DNA from: Amphibalanus amphitrite
Lineage: Eukaryota; Arthropoda; Thecostraca; Balanomorpha; Balanidae
DNA length: 64,000 nucleotides
Assembly: GCF_019059575.1 (NCBI RefSeq)
Contig: NW_024881592.1
Coordinates: 682,001 to 746,000 of the forward strand
Reading direction: 5' to 3'
Below the pieces are notes generated by a model, which saw nothing but the letters and a program-made list of their open reading frames with translations, made no database searches and was not told the origin of the DNA. A program made the translations under genes and the position numbers. This document shows positions 56,455 to 64,000 of this stretch, piece after piece; the first letter of the stretch is position 1, and every line of letters begins with the position of its first letter.

Positions 56455-59400
56455 CTGAGCCGAGATCATGTGAGGTGATATCTACCATACATCAATGCTC
56501 ACAATACTTAAAATATTGACAATGCTTTTGCTTACAACACTTACAATACTTACGATGAGACCAGCAAGCACTCTGCCGTTACAGTTCTAACTTCTGTTTC
56601 GAAAACCGACGTTACACACATTCGCTGCCAGCATAACATGTATTGTTTGACAGTAACAAAATACAATTGACATCTGAACCCCAAACGGACCGCCATCCAC
56701 TCAAATTTTATAACCCTGACCGGTCAGGGGGCGAATGGAGGTCATCTCCTGGGCATTACACTCAGCCCTTGCACAAAATATCTCACCTCACAGTGATCAT
56801 TACAACAATAGCACCGACTTGATAGTGGATTTCAAAGTACTTGCATCAGCTCTTCCTGCTATTGCAGACGATCATCTCCTCAGGGTAATGTTGTTCGGGA
56901 CATGAACGAAGATCGTTTTCGGAGTTTCATAAGTGCTACTGCAACAGCCTGGCACAAAACAGGGCTTGTACGCTCTTCTCTGCACTTTGCCCTTCAGTAT
57001 ATCACAAAAGAATTGTTTAGAATCCATCTTACGCTTCTTTCACAGTCTCCCTTGCCACCGTAGGGCGTAGATAGATTGCTGTTGCTGGTAACTTAAGGCA
57101 CGGTAGATAGAAATTACCTCGGTTCTCAACACCTTAAGTTATTTTCATAAAAAAGAACAAATAAATGATCAATAAGATGACAGGAATGTAAACATTTTAA
57201 TCGTAAAGTAGTCCAAATATTGGAATGAGCTTTTGCTTTTCAGCATCCTCCGATTCATCATCTTTATCATTTGAAAATTCGAGGTACATAAAATGTTTAT
57301 CACGCGCTCAATGTTAAGTGGGAATATAGTACACGGCAGACACATCAATTTTTGACACTGAACATTTCATCCGTAAATGTTTTAGCATAATTTAAAGTTA
57401 AAAACAGCGCGAATGGCAGAGTGAAACAAACAACAACTTTCACCCATTGATATAACATGTAATCTGTGGTGCGCCAGATGCGCCATTATTTGTCAACCGC
57501 AGAAGGTGACATGTGACGTAACAGCATCAAGAGCATCTTTTTTCAAGAACTTTTCAAAACAAGTTTCCTATCTTTCTTCCCCCATTTCTCTCAGCATATT
57601 GATTTTATGAGGCAATGGTATGCACCATAAATTCTGTGAAAATAGTTTGATCATTTTCATGCATTCTTAAAAAATCGAGTTCCCAACCCCATTGTGACAA
57701 AATAGCACAAAGACAAAATGACGAAATGACAATAGACAAAATGAGAGCCTAGACAATTTTTACACGCTACACTGCACTCTACACTCCACACAGTCTTCAG
57801 TGCTTCATAACAGTCTGGAGTCGAAATGTGTTTTTTATAGTTTGTTTCTTACACATATTTTACTGTTTTATTTGTTGTGTTTATTTGTATGTGTTAGCTT
57901 CCTTTGTTGTTGACTGACTAAAGTGATTCAGAAGCCTGAAGTTCTGTACTGAAAAGTATCTTGTCCAGAGATGTGTAGTCAGGTAGATTCTGTTCAGACA
58001 TGCGACATTCCAAGGATCATCGTCATTCAAATCTAACCGTTTATAAGTGATGTATTCACATCTGGTGAGGGCCCGATCGGGCGACCTATCAGCGGGCGGT
58101 GAGGCAAGGTTTGGCACGAGCTACATCGCCTGGTCTGGCTTGATGTCGCGACTCGGGATCTTGTTTACCTTGCTCGTGAGGTGTAACCTTGCCTGGTCTC
58201 TAAAGAGGTTATATTTAAGTTCTTGGTAAGAAGTTGCATCAAATTATTTGTACATTTCGTCATAGGTATAAATTAAGAGCAAAACAAATTGCGTGTTTCC
58301 AGGCGATTTGTTTGCTCGGTTCATAGTGGGTTTCCTGCTTGTGACTTTGTGAGTCGTGTCAATCCTTGAACCGTGTTTGGATCAAATTAGCTCTCGAACC
58401 TATTTGCCCATATTGCCCATTCAAATTGCTATGTCAGCCTGTGACTTTCTTTTTTCATGATATTTCTGTTAACATGCACCCTTTGAATCTCATTAATGAT
58501 ATGCGCCATACCCTACAAAGGCTATGCCATGTCTTTAGTAGGGATGCTTTCAGCACATACAGGTGAAGTAGGCGTTATGAGGTAATGCCTGTTCGCTAAT
58601 CAAATTTCCATATGAAATAGATTTTGACGTGGGCCTGCCTTTGCCCTGCTATTGGCATCTGATCTGAAGTGAAAGCCGCCAGCTGTCGGTCAACTCTCCG
58701 TCCGGTGTTTGCGTGCCTTCCAATTACGTGGCGCATGTCTGACGTGCGCCGCAATTGTCACCAACACGGAACGCCCCCGGCTCGGGCGGCGCGCGCCGGG
58801 GACCGCCGACCGTGTCTCCGGTCAGTGTCCTTTTGGACTGTGTCCACCTGTCCTTTAGGCGGACAGGGACACTGGCAGGACACAGTAGGGATTGGGAATG
58901 ACTGATAGACGGCAAACTCACTTGTGTCTTGTCGACCTTCCCATCCTGGTTTTGTTCAATGCTTTTCGTAATGTCGATGGATGATATTGACAGGGACTGC
59001 AGGTGTTTGTGTGTGGAATGCGGCGAGCTTTTGTTTTGTCGTATAATGGGATTTTTGCGACAAAACCGATAACAGCTAAAGCTATCGACTGTCCGACAGG
59101 CGAGAGAGACAAAGATCCCTATGCTTGGGCCAGTGAAGGACATTTAGCAAAACAAATCAGAAGGTGCAGGCAGACTATCCGTTCTCTCTCCGTTTTCTCT
59201 TGCCACGGCTACGTCTTGCGCTAGCTTCCCGCCATACCCATCTGCTCCAGTAGCTATTATCGCCCGTCTACGCGCCAGTACCTATCGTCCCTTCTGCGCC
59301 AATCCGGCGCGGCGGGCTGGTACTACGAACGCAGCGGAGCGCGTCACATTGAGAGTCATCGCGTCACAATGCCCAGCACCGGTGTGATACGAACCGTGAC

Positions 59401-61025
59401 GGAGGCCTGTGACGGCGTCACACGGGGCTCGACCGTCCCGTGACAGTGGCCGTGACGGGCGGGTGGCGGCCCGTCGCGTGACTGGGGTCAAATGTCAGTT
59501 CAGTTGTGGGTGGGTCAGTGACACCGAGAGCCACTGAGAGGGGAAAATCGCATGCTATGTGAGCTCCTCCCTTCGTTCGACCAATGAGTGTTCTTTGCCC
59601 CAGAAAAAGAAAAGATCATGTGATGTGTTAATTACTCTTCCTTGGCTGGTTTATAAAATGTCTCCGCCACTGAGGAGTAAAATGTCTCGTGCTAATTGTC
59701 ATGTGACAGGTCACGCATTAATTGATTCGTCTCTCTTCACAGATAACCAGACGTGGCGAAACAGGGACAGGCAGTGGCAAGGTCACTGGCTCCACTGCCG
59801 AGCTGTGCCGAGCTCACGTCCTGCACGCTGAGCTCTGAGCTCGTCTGAGCTCCCGAGTTTGGCTCTGAGCTCATCTGGGCTCGTCCAAGCTTTTATCTTC
59901 TCTGCCAGGACCAGGACCGGTGAGTTCGTTGGGTCCTAGTTGGGAATGGAGTTGTGGGTTTGGTAGTGTTTCTCACAGGAAGGATTGGTGGGGGATATGA
60001 TTATCTGTGGACACTTGTATGGCTGAAACGGACAGGCACGCGAGTTCTGGGCGTTGGTTGCTGGGACCCCTTGCGTCATATTTAACACAATAATTTGTTT
60101 ATCATGTGCTGTCATGTCTTGCTCATGGAAGCTTCAAGTAACGTTTGGTGATGTGGGGGACGCGTGTGTAGTAAGGTTTAACGTGAGAATATGTGCAGAC
60201 TGTATACAATTCAGGCGTTGTTGCAGCCCTGGCATAGACTGCCAAGCTTATCAACTCGCATCCGTAATCAATGTCGATTATTAGACCTTGGCTTCCGACT
60301 TGGCATTGGACAATGGACTGAATGGGAATCGTCATCGATGCTGCACCAACCACAAAAGTAGGAATATAACTATAATATAAGGCAATTTGTGGGTGCACTG
60401 TGGCCATGATATCCGTGCCCACTGCTCCCTTCGCCGCCACCCAATACCCGTACACCTGTCCTTGTCCCCATTAGCACCTCATTAGAGCATTCGGTGCCCC
60501 CTACCACCGTGAAAGCTCCAGCTGTTCTCACCGGGGCGGATCACCTGCCGCGCCGTGAAAGCTCGGGCCCTGTTTAGACTGCTCTTCACGGATCAACTGG
60601 TCTGATAAGGGCCAGATGAAACTGCCAACTCAGCCAAATCGAAGCCCGGATTAGTCCGATGATTGACTGGAAATAGGACACTGATTAGGTGCACCTGAGG
60701 ATGTATTCGTAAGGTGCTGGACTCACACCGGGCGATTCTGCGCTCTGTTTGGAATTATTTCAAACGCGGCTTAGTCGCCAATGCAAGTCATTAGAAGAGG
60801 TGAGCTGTCATCTCGCATGGCCGTAATGAGATGGATGGGCTTAGTTCGTCTGTGTCAACATCGTCTGGAAATTTTCGGTGGTTATAAGACATTCTGGAAG
60901 TCAGCAGGTCATCAGTTGGGTGGCCTGCGGCAGTGCGGTGTGGTCCGCGCGGCTCCGTGGTCTCCTGTGAAGGGCTGAAGCTCTGTGGAAGGACTGCTAG
61001 TGCGCGGGTGGCGGAGAGGGTGGAT
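56455..61025. other. Long unrecognised stretch with GC-rich, CpG-rich parts
   Basis: AT-rich sequence to about 58000, then mixed. A CpG-rich block at 58720-58880 and another at 59290-59480 (rich in CGTGAC words) could be promoter regions. A possible donor (ACCAGGACCG then GTGAGT at 59921) ends a GC-rich stretch. No frame shows a recognisable domain. Confidence 0.3.
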
Positions 61026-61079
61026 ATGTGGAGAGTGGACTTGCCGCCTTCGGGGGCCGAGAGGAGACGGAAGAGAAAG
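61026..61079 (+). CDS. Candidate first coding exon, unknown gene
   Basis: The ATG at 61026 opens 18 codons, MWRVDLPPSGAERRRKRK, ending exactly at a donor: GAGAAAG then GTGAGA from 61080. The preceding 100 bases are GC-rich, as in a leader. The basic tail could be a nuclear-localisation stretch. No downstream exon was identified before 62.7 kb. The frame is also open upstream, so an earlier start is possible. Confidence 0.25.
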
Positions 61080-62784
61080 GTGAGACGGGACTGCCCAGTG
61101 ATAGCTAGCTCAATTTGACTGGATATACGCTTACAAGCAAACGATGCCTTTGAGGGAATCAGCGGACAAAACGTGCTAATTTCAACGTTTTAAGTACCTA
61201 TTTCTACAGTAACGACGTGTCTTTGTAATAGCAGTCTAAATTACGCTGTGCTCAGGCGATATGCGCCAGTACCCAGACTTTCTCGTCCTACACACCACAC
61301 CGCATTGCTCTGATTTATCCGTCGCCGTCGGACTCCGCGTATAGAAAACCCAAAGGAAGGCGGTGACCAGCTTACTGGACTTGATACCAAACTATGAGTT
61401 GGTACTTGTTTATCATCCAATAATGGCATGCATGTGATAATTCTTCTATTTAACGTTGCTGCTGGATAGGTAGAATTTGGAGAGGATTATTTGCCTCTTC
61501 GACCTAAATAGCTCTATTTGGAGAGCTCATTCCATATGTCTCTCCGACGACGCCACCATCTGGGTGATATCTCACATCCGTCAAGCGTCTCTCTGCTCGT
61601 TTGGTCAGTCCCAGTAGCCGCCCAGTTCAGCTGCACTGTGGGACGCATTTCTAGCGGAAAATTTCTGCATCTGCGCCTGCTTTTGATAATAGCCTCTCTT
61701 ATTCTTTCGCTGGTGGCCTAATCTTTTCTGTCCCGGATGACATCTCATCCACAATGTCACTCATCCGGTTCCTTACTCACCCTTATCCATTTTCAGTCAT
61801 CACCATCCTGTCAGCCATTATCCTCTGTCAATCATCTTACATTGTCCTTCAACTATCGCTGAAGCATCTTGAGGTCGCCTTACTCTCGATTTTCGTATTT
61901 TCCTATACCACTTTTCACTGGCCTTCAGCCTCCTTCAGTCATCTTTCTCCTTCAGTCGTCATCCATCATCATGTTCCTCCTTTTGCGGTCCATCACTCTT
62001 CACTCTTCAGTAACCACACCAGCCTTCCTCGCCCTCCAGTCTCGTCCAGCCGGCGACCCAGAACATGCAGCGCGTGGGGCGCCAGGTGTTGTGCTGTGGT
62101 CTCTCTCCCCGTCCGAGCTAGAGGCGGAACGCGGAGAGACGGCGTTCCGGCTGGCTGGCCAGGCTGGAAAGCTCGGAGCCGTTGGAATTGGTCAGTTCAT
62201 TCGGTGTCTAGCCTCCGCGACGAGCAGACGTGCCTGAAGTCAGTGCTGTGTCCAGCGTGGTGTGCAGTGGTGTTGTGGGTGGAAGATATAGAGAATGGTG
62301 GGAGGGCGGCGCTAAGATAAGCTTTCGGTGGCTTGAAAAACAAAAATGTTTGGAAGTCATTTGTTGACTAGCTGCTAATTGTTTCCATTCTTTCGATTTC
62401 GACCACCTAAAAAATGCGAGCATTTACTTGCGCTTATTTCAAGATGCTTCAGAGCTCCACTATGTCATTGTCCGATGTTTATCTGGCGTAAAAAATCCCA
62501 TTTCTTATGTACTACTAAGAATTTCAGTTGTTTATAATTTTCGCTTTCAGTCACTTAGTATCCGTATAGTCCCACCAAGAGCATTTGGTCTTTGCGCCGT
62601 CCCTCCTTGAGGTTGTCGGATGATTCAAAGACCGTCAGTTGGACCTTCCGGACCATCTGACAGTCTTTAAAGGTCATCCGACTCTCCTCAGATCCAGTGC
62701 CGCCGCGTGAGAGACGTTGAAGCTGAGTGAGGTGACGAGAAGTTGTTGTTGAGCTAGTGAGACGTGCTCAGAGCAGTGGTCAGG

Positions 62785-62862
62785 ATGCCTGTGATGTCCA
62801 TACGCCGTCAGTCTGACCTGGACTGGGAGGAGCTGGAGGACATGAGGTTCATCCAGCCGTAT
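62785..62862 (+). CDS. Candidate first coding exon, unknown gene
   Basis: The ATG at 62785 in GGTCAGGATGCC opens 26 codons, MPVMSIRRQSDLDWEELEDM followed by RFIQPY, ending at a consensus donor, TAT then GTGAGT from 62863 (phase 0). The residue mix (acidic helix after a basic serine motif) and the GC-rich purine leader from about 62700 are gene-like. The next in-frame exon would lie beyond the recognisable sequence or the window. I recognise no family. An alternative short frame at 63527-63655 (starts MSLYSTVKLVSRQSRLSQSQ) has a good ACC-ATG context and might be an alternative first exon, but is weaker. Confidence 0.35.
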
Positions 62863-64000
62863 GTGAGTACCGCCACACGGAAGGGCGAGACATCCTCGTC
62901 TGTCAGCTTTCCACTACCTACCTCCCTAGGTGGATATGCCTCGGTTGAGTGATCTTGTGATCCTGTCGATATCATGTGCTAGTGGGGATGTAGAGTGCTG
63001 CTCAGTACATGACATGTAGTGCAGGCTCCTTAAGCGGATTTTAGGGAATTTCATACCCCTGTAGCTCTGATGAGTGCGCTAAGCTATGACATTCTTTGTT
63101 GCTGGAACTGGTTTGGACGTCTTGACTTGTAATGTGGTTTAAATTGCTCCGAAGGTTGTGTCACCGCCTAGCGTTGACGTCGGAAGAGGCTGCAGTGAAG
63201 GTCATCCAATTACCTCATTGTAAAGCTGTACTCCAGTCCCTATATACGGCCTTGCTCCAGTCATGGAAATATTTTTTTTTTTTAAGAAAGCTGGAAGGAA
63301 AAGCAAGCTGCTTGATGTCGTGCCAGACAAGCTGCATGATTCCAAAGCGAAGTCAGTTTCCACTTTCCCACTGGCTGTGCGACAGCAGCCTTGGCCGGCT
63401 GACTTTCCAGGCGGTTTTCCCACACAATCCACGCTCTTTTCCAAGAGCTGGCGACCGCTGGTCTCGATCTCTGCTCGAGCGTACACCTTGTTTGAGTAAC
63501 CCTTTATATCCACGACCGCTCTGACCATGAGTCTTTACTCAACCGTGAAGCTGGTATCCCGGCAGAGCCGTTTGTCTCAGTCGCAGCAGCGGAACTCTGT
63601 AGCAGATATCCGGCAGTTCATGCCGCTATCTAGCGCACTGGGTGAAGGCGTGTAACCCGCCTCTATTGTTGTGTTTTTGTCAAATCATGAGCCCGTGTAT
63701 CACGGCGGTCGGAGGCGGGACACCGGCTTTCTCCGGTGGCGATTTACGACTGAGAAGTGACACTAACGTGCCGTGAGCCACGCCGGCTGGTTAAATTAAC
63801 GGTCGAACGTTAATCACCGCCTTTTATTGAGTTCGAACTGGGCGTGAACATGCTGCTTAAAGGAGTTTCATTAATGGAAAGCCCGATGCGGTTGGAATAC
63901 GGTTGAATGATGAATGTATTGTATAGGTACAATTATATTTTTATGTGACAACATTGGCCTGTCGTGAAGATTTTTAAGCGAGAAGATATGTTGTATTGAG
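62863..64000 (+). other. Probable intron or unrecognised stretch to the window end
   Basis: No domain-bearing frame. It contains a T-run (63271-63282) and the short frame at 63527-63655 noted with the preceding exon. If the exon at 62785 is real, this would be intronic sequence. Confidence 0.3.

Overview
This window is eukaryotic, most likely from an invertebrate animal. It contains spliced-looking exons with GT/AG borders, AATAAA, CCAAT-box promoters, non-LTR retrotransposons of animal type, hAT and piggyBac-like DNA transposons, and an 860-base CT microsatellite. No bacterial operon, rRNA, tRNA or CRISPR array was seen. An arthropod is my guess, but nothing here fixes the species.

Most of what can be recognised is mobile DNA, nested several layers deep. 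From 1 to 5786 lie TTAA-ended elements: a cut right end (1-235), a 949-bp element (493-1441) inside another (473-1922), and a third (1919-5786). The third holds a hAT element with an 8-bp target duplication (2132-5439), which itself holds another TTAA element (2756-3939). From 6042 to 22565 a 16.5-kb interval is bounded by an 8-bp duplication (TGTTGTAT) and by inverted TACGTA-rich arrays. It has been split by a 9.27-kb element with CACTG ends (6390-15662) and by a roughly 5.1-kb element (16841-21978). The 9.27-kb element carries a small spliced gene of unknown function: a 5' exon ending at 7366, an exon at 9047-9185, a last exon at 11195-11496 and a poly(A) signal at 11728. Its introns hold a TTAA element and a long-inverted-repeat hAT. 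Downstream of the gene, a fold-back repeat has been split by a hAT relic that keeps a piece of transposase.

From 22.6 to 40.9 kb there are several small inverted-repeat elements and a CpG-rich promoter-like region near 24.6 kb. Two more 1.2-kb members of the TTAA family lie here (25360-26553, with ATAT ends, and 34695-35890). A 5'-truncated reverse-transcriptase gene (28119-29669) is interrupted near its 3' end by a 317-bp SINE-like insert, and a second copy of that insert lies at 38656-38975.

From 40.9 to 47.5 kb a two-ORF LINE sits between 180-bp inverted arms. Its ORF1 is split by a TTAA element nearly identical to the one at 7618. Removing the insert and one TTAA gives a continuous reading frame. 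ORF2 has endonuclease and reverse-transcriptase motifs but at least two frameshifts, and a long CT tract follows it.

The last 17 kb is mostly unannotatable single-copy-looking DNA. I can support only candidate first exons (61026-61079 and 62785-62862), a TTAA-element fragment near 56 kb and minor repeats.

The most interesting material is a family of TTAA elements whose two ends carry G-run/C-run hairpins with a subfamily-specific core and whose bodies carry GGTCA repeats, plus the gene-bearing 9.27-kb element.
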